64,000 nt of DNA from Pseudomonas ekonensis (GCF_019145435.1 NZ_JAHSTS010000001.1:2494001-2558000), one strand, 5' to 3'; positions 44,016 to 54,827 are shown, counted from the first letter of the stretch. A program made the numbers and translations. Notes: generated from the sequence alone by a model not told the origin.

Positions 44016-44576
44016 ATGTCCCTGACTCCTCACGACGAACGACTCATCAAGGCGCTGGCACTGGCCATCGTCGATCGCCCGCGGGCGACGCTCAAGGAGC
44101 TGGCCGAGGCCGCCGGCGTCAGCAAGGCCACCCTGCACCGCTTCTGCGGCACCCGCGACAACCTGGTGCTGATCATGGAAAACCACGGCGAAACCGTGCT
44201 CAACCAGATCGTCGGCACCACGGACCTGGTGCACGGCGAGCCCCTGGCGGCGCTGCGCAGCCTGATCAACGAACACCTGGCCCATCGCGAGATGCTGGCG
44301 TTCCTGCTGTTCCAGTACCGTCCCGACACGCTCAACGGCGGCGACGAGCGCTGGCAACCCTATGCCGACGCGCTGGATGCGTTTTTCCTGCGCGGCCAGC
44401 AACTGGGCGCGTTCCGCATCGACATCACGGCGGCGGTGTTCACCGAACTGTTCCTGACCATGATCTTCGGCATGGTCGACGCCGAACGCCGCGGGCGCGC
44501 CGCCAGCGCCAACTCGGCCCATGTGCTGGAACTGATGTTCCTGCAAGGCGCCGCCTCCGCCCCCCGCCCGGAATAA
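44016..44576 (+). CDS. TetR-family regulator next to the RND efflux operon
   Basis: A 186-residue TetR regulator. The helix-turn-helix is RATLKELAEAAGVSKATLHRFCGTRDNL; the rest is a ligand-binding helical domain ending with MFLQG. It is a close paralogue of the TetR at 50554-51186, with shared FCGTRDNL, FQYRPD/VQYRPD and RG(R)AA... segments. It lies just downstream of the RND operon (convergent, terminator between). It may sense pump substrates, but the operator lies at the other end of the operon. Confidence 0.9.
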   Translation: MSLTPHDERLIKALALAIVDRPRATLKELAEAAGVSKATLHRFCGTRDNLVLIMENHGETVLNQIVGTTDLVHGEPLAALRSLINEHLAHREMLAFLLFQYRPDTLNGGDERWQPYADALDAFFLRGQQLGAFRIDITAAVFTELFLTMIFGMVDAERRGRAASANSAHVLELMFLQGAASAPRPE

Positions 44577-44602
44577 CCCGCCCGCCGCAGGACGCTGCGC
44601 AT

Positions 44603-44634
44603 AAAAAAGCCCCGCGACCCAAAGGGTGCGGGGC
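44603..44634 (-). terminator. Intrinsic terminator of the RND operon
   Basis: On the minus strand perfect 7-base arms GCCCCGC and GCGGGGC with an inner GGGT/ACCC pair extend the stem, followed by TTTTTT. It lies 44 bp after the stop codon of the outer membrane channel gene. Confidence 0.92.
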
Positions 44635-44677
44635 GAGCGGGTCGAAGCTTCCAACCCAAGGAGCACGCAACGTGCGT

Positions 44678-46090
44678 TTACCGGTTGGCGAGCTTCTCGC
44701 CCGGCCAGCCGCCGCCCAACGAGCGGAACAGGTCCACCAGCGCGATCTGACGCTGGGTGCCGACTTCGATCAAAGCCGATTCGTCGATGAAGCTGCTGCG
44801 CTGGGCATCGAGATAGCGCAGGTGGCTGTCGATCCCGCCTTCGTAGCGGGCCTTGGCCAGGGTCAGGGTCTCGCGGCTGGTGTCGGCCAGCGCACGTTGG
44901 GCCTGTTCCTCGCGGCGCAGGGTGTCGGTGGCCGACAAGGCGTCCGCCACTTCACGGAACGCCGTCTGGATCGTGCCTTCGTACGCGGCCACCGCCGAAT
45001 CCTTGCGCGCCTCGGCCAGGCTCAGCCCGGCGCGGTTGCGGCCGCCGTCGAACAGCGGCACGGAAAGGTTCGGCACGAAGCTCCAACTGCGCGATCCGCC
45101 GTCGAACAGGCCGGACATCTGCGCGCTGGAGGTGCCGAAGCTGCCGGTCAGGGTGATGCGCGGGAAGAACGCCGCCCGGGCCGCGCCGATGTCGGCGTTG
45201 CGCGCCTGCAAGCGGTGCTCGGCAGCCAGGATGTCCGGGCGACGCTCGATCAGCGACGACGGGGTGCCCGGCGCGATGTCCTGCACCAGCATCGGCGAGG
45301 CCTGAGCAGCCTTCGGGATCGACTTCGCCGCATCCGGCGTGCCGAGCAACAGCACCAGGGCGTTGAACGCCTGTTGCTTCTGACGCAGGTTGCGCTCCTG
45401 CTCGGCGCGGGACTGCTCCACCAGCCCCAGCGCTTCCTGATAGTCCAGGGCGCTGGCGGTGCCGACCGAGCGGCGCTGGCTGATCAGGGCGAAGGAGTAT
45501 TCGCGGCTGATCAGGGTCTGGCGGGTCAACGTCAGACGGCGCTGGGCGCCGTCGTGCACCAGGTACGCCTGGCTGACCTCGGCGATCAGGGCGATCCGCG
45601 CGGCGCGGGCCGCCTCCTCCGTGGCCAGGAACTCCTGGAGCGCGGAGTCGCTGAGGCTCTTCACCCGGCCGAACAGGTCCAGTTCGTACTCGGGCAGCGC
45701 CAGGCCGACCTGATACTGACTGGCGACTTCTGAACGGCCGCTGTTGGACAAGTCCGCCGGCTGCCGCTGGCGGTTGCCCGAGGCCCCGGCGTTGAGGCCC
45801 GGCACCCGGTCGGCGCGCTGGATGCGGTACTGCGCGCGGGCCTCTTCGATGTCCAGCAATGTCTGGCGCAGCGAACGGTTGTTGTCCAGGGCCGTGGTGA
45901 TCAGGCCCCTCAACTGCGGGTCGACGATGAACGTCTGCCAGGACAGTTCGTTGATGGCCGTACCGGTGGGGGCCGACTGGCCGCGCCAGTGGTCGGCCAC
46001 GGGCGCGGCGGGCCGCTCGTAGGTCGGCGCCAGGGAACAGCCGCCCAGGGCCAGGGCGATCAACAGCGAGGAAATGGCTGAAAGACGCAT
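44678..46090 (-). CDS. Outer membrane efflux channel, NodT/OprJ-type
   Basis: A 470-residue lipoprotein-type TolC family channel. The signal ends in the lipobox LALGGCS. The mature part has the tandem TolC-type halves, each with a conserved SYQ-like helix pair, seen as SVEVASQYQVGLALPEYELDLFGRVK and later NLSVPLFDGGRNRAGL. It completes a tripartite efflux system as the outer membrane exit. It begins 4 bp after the RND pump gene. Sequence is like OprJ/OprN/TtgC; no group can be chosen safely. Confidence 0.92.
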   Translation of the reverse strand: MRLSAISSLLIALALGGCSLAPTYERPAAPVADHWRGQSAPTGTAINELSWQTFIVDPQLRGLITTALDNNRSLRQTLLDIEEARAQYRIQRADRVPGLNAGASGNRQRQPADLSNSGRSEVASQYQVGLALPEYELDLFGRVKSLSDSALQEFLATEEAARAARIALIAEVSQAYLVHDGAQRRLTLTRQTLISREYSFALISQRRSVGTASALDYQEALGLVEQSRAEQERNLRQKQQAFNALVLLLGTPDAAKSIPKAAQASPMLVQDIAPGTPSSLIERRPDILAAEHRLQARNADIGAARAAFFPRITLTGSFGTSSAQMSGLFDGGSRSWSFVPNLSVPLFDGGRNRAGLSLAEARKDSAVAAYEGTIQTAFREVADALSATDTLRREEQAQRALADTSRETLTLAKARYEGGIDSHLRYLDAQRSSFIDESALIEVGTQRQIALVDLFRSLGGGWPGEKLANR

Positions 46091-46094
46091 GGGA

Positions 46095-49000
46095 TCACTC
46101 CTGGGCCAGGGCCGGTTTTTCGGAAGGCTCGGACTGTTCGATCGGAGCCGGTTTGCGGCGCAGCACTTTCAGCACCCAGACAAAGCAGATCGGCACGAAC
46201 AGCACGCCCAGCAGCGTGGCGCTGAGCATCCCGCCGATGACGCCGGTGCCGATGGCCCGCTGGCTCATGGCGCCTGCGCCGGTGGCCAGGGCCAGCGGCA
46301 CCACGCCGAGGATGAACGCCATCGAGGTCATCACGATCGGGCGGAAGCGCAGGCGTGCGGCTTCCAGCGCGGCGTCGCGCAGGCTGTAGCCCTTCTCCCA
46401 CAGTTCCTTGGCGAACTCGACGATCAGGATCGCGTTCTTCGCCGCCAGGCCGATGATGGTGATCAGGCCCACCTTGAAGTACACGTCGTTGGGCATGCCG
46501 GTGACCATCACCGCCAGCACCGCACCGATGGCGCCGATGGGCACGATCAGCATCACCGTCAACGGGATCGCCCAGCTTTCGTACAGCGCCACCAGCAGCA
46601 GGAACACCACCAGGATCGCCAGGGCGAACAGCTGCGTGGCCTGGCCGCTGGACACTTTCTCCTGGTACGACAGGCCGGTCCACTCGTAGCTGAAGCCCGC
46701 CGGCAACTGCGCAGCCAGGCGTTCCATCTCGGCCATGGCCTCGCCGGTGCTGGAACCCGGTGCGGCGTCGCCGACGATACGGATCGACGGGTAACCGTTG
46801 TAGCGCACCAGTTGCACCGGGCCTTCTTCCCAGTGGGTGGTGACGAACGCGCTGAGCGGCACCAGATTGCCCGCGCTGTTGTGCACGTACAGCTTGAGCA
46901 CGCTTTCCGGGGTCATCCGGTCGCCCTGCTCGGCCTGCACCACCACCCGCTGCTGACGGCCGGCGTTGGTGAAGTCGTTGATCACCTCGGAACCGAACGC
47001 CGCCGACAAGGCGCCGCTGACCGATTCGAAGCTCACGCCCAGGGTGCGCGCCTTGTCGCGGTCGATCACCACGCGCAGCTGCGGCGACTCGGCCAGGCCT
47101 TCCATCATCGCGTAGAGGATTTTCGGGTTGCCGTTGGCCTGGCCCAGCAGTTGGTCGCGGGCAGCGATCAGAGCCTCCCGGCCGAGGCCGGCGCGGTCCT
47201 GCAGACGCAGGGCGAAACCGCCGGAGTTGCCCAGGCCGTCAATCGGTGGCGGCGGCACCGCCATCACTGCGCCGTCGCGGGGCACGGCGAACTGCTCGTT
47301 CAAGGCATTGATTTGCGCCAGGGCCGATTGCTCCTCGTTGCGCAGCGACCAGTCCTTGAAGGTCGGGAACACCAGCGCCGCGTTGTCGCCCATGCCGGAG
47401 AAGCTGAAGCCCGAGACCAGGAACGTCGAGGCCACCGCCTCGCGGGTGGCGAGGTAGCGCTCAAGCTCCGCGCCGGCGGCATCGGTGCGGGTGCGGGTGG
47501 CGCCCGGCGGCAACTGGATGTCGACGATCATGTAGCCCTGGTCTTCCACGGGCACGAAGGACTCCGGCAGGCGCACATAGAAGTAGCCGAGCATGGCGAT
47601 GATGCCGACATACACCAGCATCATGCGGCCGGCACGCATCACCAGGGCATTGTTGAGCAGCGAATAGCGCTCGGTGAGCCGGGCGAAGCCACGGTTGAAC
47701 GCGCCGAAGAAGCCGCGCTTTTCATGATGCCCGTGAGGGATCGGCTTGAGCAGCGTGGCGCACAGCGCCGGGGTGAAGGTCAGCGCCAAAAAGCCCGAGA
47801 ACAGGATCGACACCGCCAGCGACACCGAGAACTGCTGGTAGATCACGCCGACCGAACCGGACATGAACGCCAGCGGCATGAACACCGCCGACAACACCAG
47901 GGTGATGCCGACGATCGCGCCCGACACCTGCCCCATCGCCTTGACCGTGGCGTCCACCGGCGACAGCCCTTCCTCGGCCATGATCCGTTCGACGTTCTCC
48001 ACCACCACGATGGCGTCGTCCACCAGGATGCCGATGGCCAGCACCATGCCGAACATGGTCATCATGTTCACCGAGAAGCCGAGCAGGTACATCATCAGCA
48101 GCGTACCGGCCAGGCACACCGGCACCACGATCGACGGGATCAACGTGTAGCGGATGTTCTGCAGGAACAGGAACATCACCAGGAACACCAGCACCATCGC
48201 TTCGACCAGGGTATGGATCACCTTCTCGATGGCGACGTCGACGAACCGCGAGGTGTCGTACGGGACGGAGTATTCCACGTCAGCCGGGAAATACTGCGAC
48301 AGCTCGGCCAGACGCGCCTTCACCGACGCGGCGGTCTGCAGCGCGTTGGCGCCCGGCGACAACTGGATCGCCGCCGCCACCGCCGGCCGGCCGTTGAGCC
48401 GCGAGGTGAAGTTGTAGCTTTCCTGACCGATTTCCACCCGCGCGACATCCGCGAGCTTGACGGTCGAGCCGTCTTCGTTGGCGCGCAGGACGATCCGGCC
48501 GAACTCCTGCGGGTTGTCCAGCGTACCTTTCACCGCCAGGGTGGCGGTCAGCTCCTGCTGGCTGCTGCCCGGCGCACTGCCGAAACTGCCTGCCGGCACC
48601 TGCACGTTCTGCCCGCGGATGGCCGCGCTCACGTCGTCGATGGACAGTCCGTAGCCCACCAGTTTCTGCGGGTCGATCCAGACCCGCATGGCCGCTTCGG
48701 AGGAAAAGAACTGCAGCTTGCCAACGCCCGGCACACGGCGCAATTCGTTGTTGATGTTGCGCGCGGCGTAGTCGCCCAGCGCGGTCGTGTCGCTGTGCTG
48801 CGCGCCTTCTTTGTAGTTGAGCGCGTAGATCAGCAGGAAGCCGGCGCTGGTCTGCTCCACCTCAAGGCCCTGGGTCAGCACGGCCGGCGGCATGCGCGCC
48901 TCGGCCTTCTTCAAGCGGTTCTGCACGTCCACCTGGGCCAGCTGCGGATCGGTGCCGGGCTGGAACGTCACCACGATTTCGGCGATGCCGTTGGAGTTGT

Positions 49001-49244
49001 TGGTGGACTCGAAGTACAGCAGGTCGCGGGCGCCGTTGAGCGACTCCTCGATCACGCTGGTGACCGAGTCCACCAGCACTTTGGCGGAGGCACCGGGATA
49101 GGTCGCCGTCACCTTGATCTGCGGCGGCGCGACGTTGGGGTACTGCGCCACCGGCAGCATCGGGATGGCCAGCAACCCGGCCAGGGAGATGAACAACGCC
49201 ACCACCCAGGCGAAGTTCGGGCGGTTGATGAAAAATCGGGACAT
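46095..49244 (-). CDS. RND multidrug efflux pump, HAE1 family
   Basis: A 1049-residue inner membrane transporter that expels drugs by proton exchange. The first segment [20 protein letters not shown] and the proton-relay aspartates in TM4 ([17 protein letters not shown]) and Lys in TM10 ([17 protein letters not shown]) are intact. Twelve membrane helices and two large periplasmic loops fit AcrB/MexD. It lies between the adaptor and outer membrane genes. Overall sequence, operon order and neighbouring TetRs make it of MexCD-OprJ / AcrAB style. Substrate unknown. Confidence 0.95.
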   Translation of the reverse strand: MSRFFINRPNFAWVVALFISLAGLLAIPMLPVAQYPNVAPPQIKVTATYPGASAKVLVDSVTSVIEESLNGARDLLYFESTNNSNGIAEIVVTFQPGTDPQLAQVDVQNRLKKAEARMPPAVLTQGLEVEQTSAGFLLIYALNYKEGAQHSDTTALGDYAARNINNELRRVPGVGKLQFFSSEAAMRVWIDPQKLVGYGLSIDDVSAAIRGQNVQVPAGSFGSAPGSSQQELTATLAVKGTLDNPQEFGRIVLRANEDGSTVKLADVARVEIGQESYNFTSRLNGRPAVAAAIQLSPGANALQTAASVKARLAELSQYFPADVEYSVPYDTSRFVDVAIEKVIHTLVEAMVLVFLVMFLFLQNIRYTLIPSIVVPVCLAGTLLMMYLLGFSVNMMTMFGMVLAIGILVDDAIVVVENVERIMAEEGLSPVDATVKAMGQVSGAIVGITLVLSAVFMPLAFMSGSVGVIYQQFSVSLAVSILFSGFLALTFTPALCATLLKPIPHGHHEKRGFFGAFNRGFARLTERYSLLNNALVMRAGRMMLVYVGIIAMLGYFYVRLPESFVPVEDQGYMIVDIQLPPGATRTRTDAAGAELERYLATREAVASTFLVSGFSFSGMGDNAALVFPTFKDWSLRNEEQSALAQINALNEQFAVPRDGAVMAVPPPPIDGLGNSGGFALRLQDRAGLGREALIAARDQLLGQANGNPKILYAMMEGLAESPQLRVVIDRDKARTLGVSFESVSGALSAAFGSEVINDFTNAGRQQRVVVQAEQGDRMTPESVLKLYVHNSAGNLVPLSAFVTTHWEEGPVQLVRYNGYPSIRIVGDAAPGSSTGEAMAEMERLAAQLPAGFSYEWTGLSYQEKVSSGQATQLFALAILVVFLLLVALYESWAIPLTVMLIVPIGAIGAVLAVMVTGMPNDVYFKVGLITIIGLAAKNAILIVEFAKELWEKGYSLRDAALEAARLRFRPIVMTSMAFILGVVPLALATGAGAMSQRAIGTGVIGGMLSATLLGVLFVPICFVWVLKVLRRKPAPIEQSEPSEKPALAQE

Positions 49245-49270
49245 CGGAAAATCCTCGCGGCCACCGGGCC

Positions 49271-50434
49271 TTACTGATGGGCGCCGGACAACTGTGCTTG
49301 AGCTTGAGCCTGGGCCTGACTGGCCGTGACCTTGGCGCCCGGCTGCAGGCCGGCCATGCCGCCGACGATCACCTGGTCACCGGCCTTCAGGCCTTCGCTG
49401 ATCTGCCAGCGCGAACCTTGCATCGCGCCGGTCTGCACGCTGCGGGCCTCGACCCGCTCGTCCGCGCCGACCACCAGCACCGTCGCGCCGCCGTCGCTGC
49501 CGCGCTGCACCGCGCGCTGCGGCACCAAGATCGCCTGGCCGTCGGTGCCTTGAGGCGTGCGCACCCGCACGTACATGCCCGGCAGCAGCACGCCGTCGGT
49601 GTTGGCGAACTTGCCGCGCAGCGACACCTGGCCGGTGCCGCGGTCCACCGCCACGTCGGTGAACATCAGGGCACCCTGGCGCTCGTAGGCCGTGCCTTCG
49701 ACGCGGATCGACAAGGCGTTGTTGCCGTTGGCCGAGAGCTTGCCGTCCTTGAGCGACTCACGCAGGCGCAGCGCGTCGGCCGCCGACTGGGTGAAGTCGA
49801 CATACACCGGATCCAACTGCTGGATCCGCGCCATCAGCGTGGCGTCGCCCTGCCCGACCAGCGCGCCTTCGGTCACGAGCGCACGGCCGACCCGGCCGGA
49901 AATCGGTGCGGTGACCGAGGCATAGCCGAGGTTGAGACGGGCCGTTTCCACATCGGCCTGGGCCGTGCGCGCAGCCGCTTCGGCGCCGCGCAGCTGGGCG
50001 GTGGCGCTGTCGAAGTCCTGCTGGCTGACCGCTTCGATCTTCACCAGCGGCTCGTAGCGCTTGAGCCGCGCCTGCGCCTCCTGCTGCGTCGAGCGGGCCC
50101 GGGCCAGTTCGCCTTCGGCACGCGACAGCGCGGCCTTGAGCGGAGCCGGGTCGATCTGGAACAGCAAGTCGCCGGCCTTCACGTCCGCGCCTTCCTCGAA
50201 CCGCTTGTGCAGGACGATGCCCGACACCCGTGCGCGCACTTCCGCCACCCGCATCGGCTCGACCCGGCCCGGCAGCTCCGAGCTCAACGCCAGCGGTTCG
50301 GTGACCACCGGCACCACCTCGACCGGCCGCGGGACTTCAGCCACGTCCTGCCGATCGTCCGCCGCCCCGCACCCGGCCAGCGCAATGGCCATCGCCAGTG
50401 AACTCGCCATCCCTATTGCACGCAAATTACCCAT
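49271..50434 (-). CDS. RND periplasmic adaptor (membrane fusion protein), MexC-like
   Basis: A 387-residue lipoprotein. Signal peptide ends in ALAGCG (lipobox). The biotinyl-lipoyl and hairpin regions are seen in [32 protein letters not shown], a coiled-coil [32 protein letters not shown], and the beta-barrel plus proximal domain [19 protein letters not shown]. It links pump and channel. First gene of the efflux operon; 26 bp before the RND gene. The end is rich in Ala-Gln repeats (QAQAQAQ). Confidence 0.92.
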   Translation of the reverse strand: MGNLRAIGMASSLAMAIALAGCGAADDRQDVAEVPRPVEVVPVVTEPLALSSELPGRVEPMRVAEVRARVSGIVLHKRFEEGADVKAGDLLFQIDPAPLKAALSRAEGELARARSTQQEAQARLKRYEPLVKIEAVSQQDFDSATAQLRGAEAAARTAQADVETARLNLGYASVTAPISGRVGRALVTEGALVGQGDATLMARIQQLDPVYVDFTQSAADALRLRESLKDGKLSANGNNALSIRVEGTAYERQGALMFTDVAVDRGTGQVSLRGKFANTDGVLLPGMYVRVRTPQGTDGQAILVPQRAVQRGSDGGATVLVVGADERVEARSVQTGAMQGSRWQISEGLKAGDQVIVGGMAGLQPGAKVTASQAQAQAQAQLSGAHQ

Positions 50435-50486
50435 GAGACACCCAAGGCTTGATCAAGAATGGCGCGAATGCTACTTTCAGATTCGT

Positions 50487-50508
50487 TATGAGTCAAATAT
50501 GTCTCATA
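50487..50508. promoter_or_regulatory. Palindromic operator between the efflux operon and a TetR gene
   Basis: The 22-base stretch TATGAGTCAAATATGTCTCATA matches its own reverse complement at 9 of 11 pairs, with perfect 6-base outer arms. It lies 52 bp before the adaptor start and 45 bp before the TetR start, in the shared promoter. This is the pattern of AcrR/TtgR-type repressor sites. Confidence 0.8.
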
Positions 50509-50553
50509 TGAATGTTTTTTGTCATTTCCTTGAATCCGACCCTGGTCTGCGCC

Positions 50554-51186
50554 ATGCCCCCGACAGAAATGCCTGCATCCGCCACCGCTCCACCTGCCTT
50601 GGACTGGGCGCATCCACCGACGCCCCACGATGAGCATCTGTTCAAGCGCCTGACGGCGGCGTTCGTCAGCCGGCCCCGGGCAACCATGAAGGAACTGGCG
50701 CAGATGGCTGGCCTGAGCAAGGCCACCCTGCACCGCTTCTGCGGGACGCGGGACAACCTGTTGAACCGGCTGGAGCTGCATGCCGAAAACATGCTCAGGA
50801 TGATCATCGCCAACGCCCGGCTCGACCCCGCCGATGCACAGGAGGCCCTGCGCCGCCTGATCCGCGAGCACCTGACGCACCGCGAACTGATGGCGTTCCT
50901 GATGGTCCAGTACCGGCCCGACTCGCTGGACTTCGACCAGCCGGACGCACGCTGGAAACCCTATTTCGATGCGCTGGACCGGTTCTTTCTCGGCGGCCAG
51001 CAACTGGGCGTCATCCGGATCGACATCACGGCGGCCGTGCTCACCGAACTGTTCATCTCACTGATGTACGGCATCGTCGATGCCGAACAGCGCGGGCGTG
51101 CGGCGCCGGCCGACTCGGCCCGGGCGGTGGAGCAGATGTTCCTGCACGGCGCCGTGGGCGGCGAACAGACCGCTGCGGCCCATTGA
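50554..51186 (+). CDS. TetR-family repressor of the efflux operon
   Basis: A 210-residue TetR regulator, divergent from the efflux operon. Helix-turn-helix RATMKELAQMAGLSKATLHRFCGTRDNL is nearly identical to that of the paralogue at 44016-44576. A palindrome in the shared promoter (50487-50508) is the likely binding site, so it probably represses both the pump and itself, released by a pump substrate. Two in-frame starts, 50554 and 50569, are possible; neither has a strong ribosome site, and an earlier one at 50512 would overlap the promoter. Confidence 0.9.
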   Translation: MPPTEMPASATAPPALDWAHPPTPHDEHLFKRLTAAFVSRPRATMKELAQMAGLSKATLHRFCGTRDNLLNRLELHAENMLRMIIANARLDPADAQEALRRLIREHLTHRELMAFLMVQYRPDSLDFDQPDARWKPYFDALDRFFLGGQQLGVIRIDITAAVLTELFISLMYGIVDAEQRGRAAPADSARAVEQMFLHGAVGGEQTAAAH

Positions 51187-51307
51187 CGACGGCGGCCGGG
51201 CAGGCCGTCGCGCAAAGTCAAAAACCAGTCATGCAAAGCCAATCAATCGGCGCGGGACTGGCCAAGAATCCAGGTGCTCTCTTCGCAATCATTCGAGACC
51301 TGCACCA

Positions 51308-52900
51308 ATGGAATTCGACTACATCATCGTGGGCGCCGGCTCCGCCGGCTGTGTGTTGGCCAACCGGCTCAGCGCCGATCCCGGGATCCGGGTGTGCCTG
51401 CTGGAAGCCGGGCCACCGGACACCTCGCCGCTGATCCACACGCCGGTGGGCGTGGCGGCCATCCTGCCGACCCGTCACGTCAACTGGGCCTTCCACACCG
51501 TCGCGCAACCGGGCCTGGGCGGGCGCCTGGGCGGGCGCCTGGGCTACCAGCCCCGGGGCAAGGTGCTGGGCGGCAGCAGTTCGATCAACGGCATGGTGTA
51601 CATCCGCGGCCACCGCAGCGACTTCGACGACTGGCAAGCGCTGGGCAACGACGGTTGGTCGTACGAGGACGTGCTGCCGTACTTTCGCAAGAGCGAAAGG
51701 CACCACAAGGGCAGCACCGATTTCCACGGCGCCGACGGCGAACTGCATGTCAGCCCCGCCCATCGCCACCCCGCCACCGAGGCCTTCGTGGCCGCCGGCC
51801 GGATGGCCCGGCACCGCTACAACCCCGACTTCAACGGCGAAGACCAGGAAGGCGTCGGCTACTACGACGTGACGATCCGCGACGGCCGCCGCTGGAGCGC
51901 CGCCAGCGCGTTCCTCAACCCGGCGCGCCGGCGCAGCAACCTCACCGTGCTGACCGGCGCCCGGGCCCGGCGCATCCTGCTGGAAGGCAAACGGGCCGTG
52001 GGGGTCGAGCTGACGCTCAACGGTTCACGGGTGTCGATCAAGGCGCGCAAGGAAGTGCTGCTGGCCGCCGGCACCTTCGGCAGCCCGCACCTTTTGATGT
52101 TGTCGGGCATCGGGCCTTCCGCCGAGCTCCAGCCCCAGGGCATCGCCGTCCAGCATGAACTGCCGGGCGTCGGGCAGAACCTGCGCGACCACCCGGACGT
52201 GGTGCTCTGCTACAGGAGCACCGACACCTCGCTGCTCGGCGTCTCGCTGGGCGGCAGCCTGAAAATGGGCAAGGCGGTGGTCGACTATGTGCGCCACAGG
52301 CGCGGCCCGCTGTCGAGCAACTGCGCCGAGGCCGGGGCGTTCCTCAAGACCCGGCCGGAGCTGGAACGGCCGGACATCCAACTGCATTCGGTGATCGGCG
52401 CCGTGGACGACCACAACCGCAAGCTGCATTGGGGCCACGGCTTCAGTTGCCACGTCTGCGTGCTGCGGCCCAAAAGCGTCGGCAGCGTGGGCCTGAACTC
52501 CGCCGACCCGGCGGCCGACCCGCGCATCGACCCCAACCTGCTGGCCCACGACGATGACGTGCAGACCCTGCTCAGGGGCTACCGCATCACCCGCGAGATC
52601 CTCGCCCAGTCGCCGATGGGCCGCTTCGGCCTCAAGGACCTGTACAGCCAGGATCTGCACAGCGACGAGCAGTTGATCGAACTGCTGCGCCGACGCACCG
52701 ACACCATTTACCACCCGGTCGGCACCTGCAAGATGGGCCACGACGAGACGGCCGTGGTCGATGACCGCCTGCGCGTGCATGGCCTGGAGGGGCTGCGGGT
52801 CATCGACGCCTCGATCATGCCGACGCTCGTCGGCGGCAACACCAACGCGGCCACCTACATGATCGCCGAGCGCGGCGCCGAATGGCTGGCGTCGGCCTGA
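51308..52900 (+). CDS. GMC-family FAD oxidoreductase (choline dehydrogenase-like)
   Basis: A 530-residue flavoprotein. The dinucleotide fold is YIIVGAGSAGCVLANRLS, then CLLEAGP; the family motifs GGSSSINGMVYIRGHRSDFDDW and GTFGSPHLLMLSGIGP follow, and the active-site His is in YHPVGTCKMG. It oxidises an alcohol with FAD. It is more like alcohol/choline/PEG dehydrogenases than the operon member at 5323-6840. It is separated from the TetR gene by 121 bp; next gene is a membrane protein. No dedicated aldehyde dehydrogenase is adjacent. Confidence 0.92.
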   Translation: MEFDYIIVGAGSAGCVLANRLSADPGIRVCLLEAGPPDTSPLIHTPVGVAAILPTRHVNWAFHTVAQPGLGGRLGGRLGYQPRGKVLGGSSSINGMVYIRGHRSDFDDWQALGNDGWSYEDVLPYFRKSERHHKGSTDFHGADGELHVSPAHRHPATEAFVAAGRMARHRYNPDFNGEDQEGVGYYDVTIRDGRRWSAASAFLNPARRRSNLTVLTGARARRILLEGKRAVGVELTLNGSRVSIKARKEVLLAAGTFGSPHLLMLSGIGPSAELQPQGIAVQHELPGVGQNLRDHPDVVLCYRSTDTSLLGVSLGGSLKMGKAVVDYVRHRRGPLSSNCAEAGAFLKTRPELERPDIQLHSVIGAVDDHNRKLHWGHGFSCHVCVLRPKSVGSVGLNSADPAADPRIDPNLLAHDDDVQTLLRGYRITREILAQSPMGRFGLKDLYSQDLHSDEQLIELLRRRTDTIYHPVGTCKMGHDETAVVDDRLRVHGLEGLRVIDASIMPTLVGGNTNAATYMIAERGAEWLASA

Positions 52901-52927
52901 ACCCAAGAATTCGTGCGAGACAGAACA

Positions 52928-53656
52928 ATGAATGCCAATCACAACAAGACCGTACGCCTGACCGGCTGGGCGGCGATTCTCGGCGGCGTGTTCGCCTACC
53001 TCAACGTCGGGCTGATGGCCGTGGCCACCCAAGGCGACATGGCGGTCACCCTGCAAGGCGCGACGATGCTCGCGCTGCCGGCCGGATCCCGGCAGCTGTT
53101 CCGGCTGTCGATGTTCGCCGACCTGCTGGGCTTCTACCTGCCGCTGCTGGCCATCGGCGGCCACCTGTGGAGCAAGTACCGACAGCAGGCGGGTGCCCAG
53201 GGCGACATGGCGGCCCTGGCCATCACGGTGTACGTGACGCTCGGGCTGGTCGGCGCCTGCCTGCAACTGGCCGCCCTGAACCCGTTGGCGCAACTGCATG
53301 CCTCAGGCGATCCGGCGACCAAAGCCGCCGCCGAAGCGGCCTGGACCGCCATCGCCACCGCGTCGCAAAAAGGTTTGTGGTGGTGCGAGGGCCCCGTCGT
53401 GCTGTTCTGGGGCCTGGTGGTCGGCGCGCAACTGAAGCGCGACGGCTGGAGCGCGTCCCTGCGCTTGCCGCTGGCGCTGGTCGGCGTGTGCTTTGGCCTG
53501 GCGTTCCCGGTGGGGTTCTTTCCCGCAATGGACCGGTTGTCTTATGGGTTGCTGGTGGTCATCGTCGCGGTCTTCCCCCTGTGGATGATCCTGTTCGGCT
53601 CGCGGCTGCTGCGCCGGGGTGAACTCAACGCTACCCAGCCCCTCACCGCGAAGTGA
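52928..53656 (+). CDS. Six-helix membrane protein of unknown function (DUF4386-like)
   Basis: A 242-residue protein with about six membrane spans (WAAILGGVFAYLNVGL, FADLLGFYLPLLAIGGHL, LAITVYVTLGLVGACLQLAAL, WCEGPVVLFWGLVVG, LPLALVGVCFGLAF, LLVVIVAVFPLWMILFGS). I recognise no function; overall plan resembles DUF4386. It follows the GMC gene after 27 bp in the same direction, so probably cotranscribed. Converges on an AraC gene. Confidence 0.78.
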   Translation: MNANHNKTVRLTGWAAILGGVFAYLNVGLMAVATQGDMAVTLQGATMLALPAGSRQLFRLSMFADLLGFYLPLLAIGGHLWSKYRQQAGAQGDMAALAITVYVTLGLVGACLQLAALNPLAQLHASGDPATKAAAEAAWTAIATASQKGLWWCEGPVVLFWGLVVGAQLKRDGWSASLRLPLALVGVCFGLAFPVGFFPAMDRLSYGLLVVIVAVFPLWMILFGSRLLRRGELNATQPLTAK

Positions 53657-53677
53657 CCGCCGCGCGACCGGCCGCCC

Positions 53678-54685
53678 TCAGGCGTGCGACCGGTCGCGGT
53701 GCTTCTTGGCAGTGGTGCCGAACCAGCGCTGGCACGAGCGGCTGAACACGCTTTGCTCGGCATACCCCAACAGGCCGGCGATCTGCACCATCTGCAACCC
53801 CGAGCGGCACAGGTAATGGTCGGCCAGCCGGCGCCGCTCGCGGTCGAGCAGTTCCTCGTAGCGCACCCCTTCGCTGTGCAGGCGCCGTTGCAGGGTGCGC
53901 GGATGCAGGGTCACGCCGTCGGCGACGTTCTCGATGTTGCAGTGCCCGGTCGGCAGCAGCCGGCCGATCAGCTCGACGACCCTCAGGCTCAACGCGGCGG
54001 TGCCCGGCGCGTAACTCGATTCCAGGTAACGGGTGGCGTAATGCAGGGTCTGGGCGTCGGCGTGGTCGATGGCGCGCGCGGCCAACGACAAAGGCATGCG
54101 CCAGCCGCACCAGTCCTGTTCGAACCTCACTTCGCAGCCGAAGGTCTTTTCGTAGCCGCGCACCGGACTCAGCGGCGGGTGCAGGAACGACACCTGCAGC
54201 GGGTGCGCGCCTTCGCCGGCCAGCAGCTTCAGGATCTGCAGGGCGTTGGCCAGGCTCAACTCGTAGGACTGGCGCAACTGCGGCGCCGAGAGTTCGCTGA
54301 TCCGGTAATCGAACTGCACCCAGCCGGCCTCGTCATGTCGCGTGAAGCCGAGCTGCAACGCCGGGCTGTGGATGTAGAGGTAACGGGCGATGGCCTCGAA
54401 GGCGTCCAGCACGGTGGCGCAGTTGCGGGCGATGACCGCCACCGGTCCGAGGATCTCCAGCCCCTGCCACCGGGCGAGCCGCAAGCCGAAGTCGGCGCAC
54501 TTGAGCTCCACCGCCGTCGCCTCCAGCAGCAGGGACGCGCTGCGGTACAGGTAGAACGCGTCGTCCGGCCGCTCATGGGCCGGCGGAATGTGGAAACGGC
54601 CGAGCAGGCGCTGCGGGTCGCCCCCCAGCTCGCGGACCAGTTCGTCGTAGCCCCACAGGTTTGTCGCCCGGATCAGATGACTCAT
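53678..54685 (-). CDS. AraC-family regulator (OruR/ArgR-like N domain)
   Basis: A 335-residue regulator. The N-terminal half matches the arabinose-binding-like domain found in AraC proteins of the OruR type (LLLEATAVELKCADFGLRLARWQGLEILGP). The C-terminal helix-turn-helices are NVADGVTLHPRTLQRRLHSEG and QIAGLLGYAEQSVFSRSCQRWFGTTAKKHR. It is divergent from the Baeyer-Villiger monooxygenase gene with 142 bp between; the spacer contains several copies of TGTC/GTCAATC. It probably activates that operon when a substrate is present. Confidence 0.9.
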   Translation of the reverse strand: MSHLIRATNLWGYDELVRELGGDPQRLLGRFHIPPAHERPDDAFYLYRSASLLLEATAVELKCADFGLRLARWQGLEILGPVAVIARNCATVLDAFEAIARYLYIHSPALQLGFTRHDEAGWVQFDYRISELSAPQLRQSYELSLANALQILKLLAGEGAHPLQVSFLHPPLSPVRGYEKTFGCEVRFEQDWCGWRMPLSLAARAIDHADAQTLHYATRYLESSYAPGTAALSLRVVELIGRLLPTGHCNIENVADGVTLHPRTLQRRLHSEGVRYEELLDRERRRLADHYLCRSGLQMVQIAGLLGYAEQSVFSRSCQRWFGTTAKKHRDRSHA

Positions 54686-54827
54686 TGTTGTGCTCTTGTG
54701 CGGTCAGGGTGTCGCCAAATGTCAATCGACTGTCATGTCCCGTCAATCAATTTCTGCGCCCGCCCTCTACATTACCCAGGCTGTCGAGCGAGCCTCGATG
54801 CTTTGTCAATGTGCCCGGAGCAACGTC

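Noticed and set aside
46074..49277. 1067-codon frame opposite the RND pump gene
   Set aside because: Composition (His, Arg and Gln-rich) and full overlap with the clear RND transporter show it is an antisense shadow.
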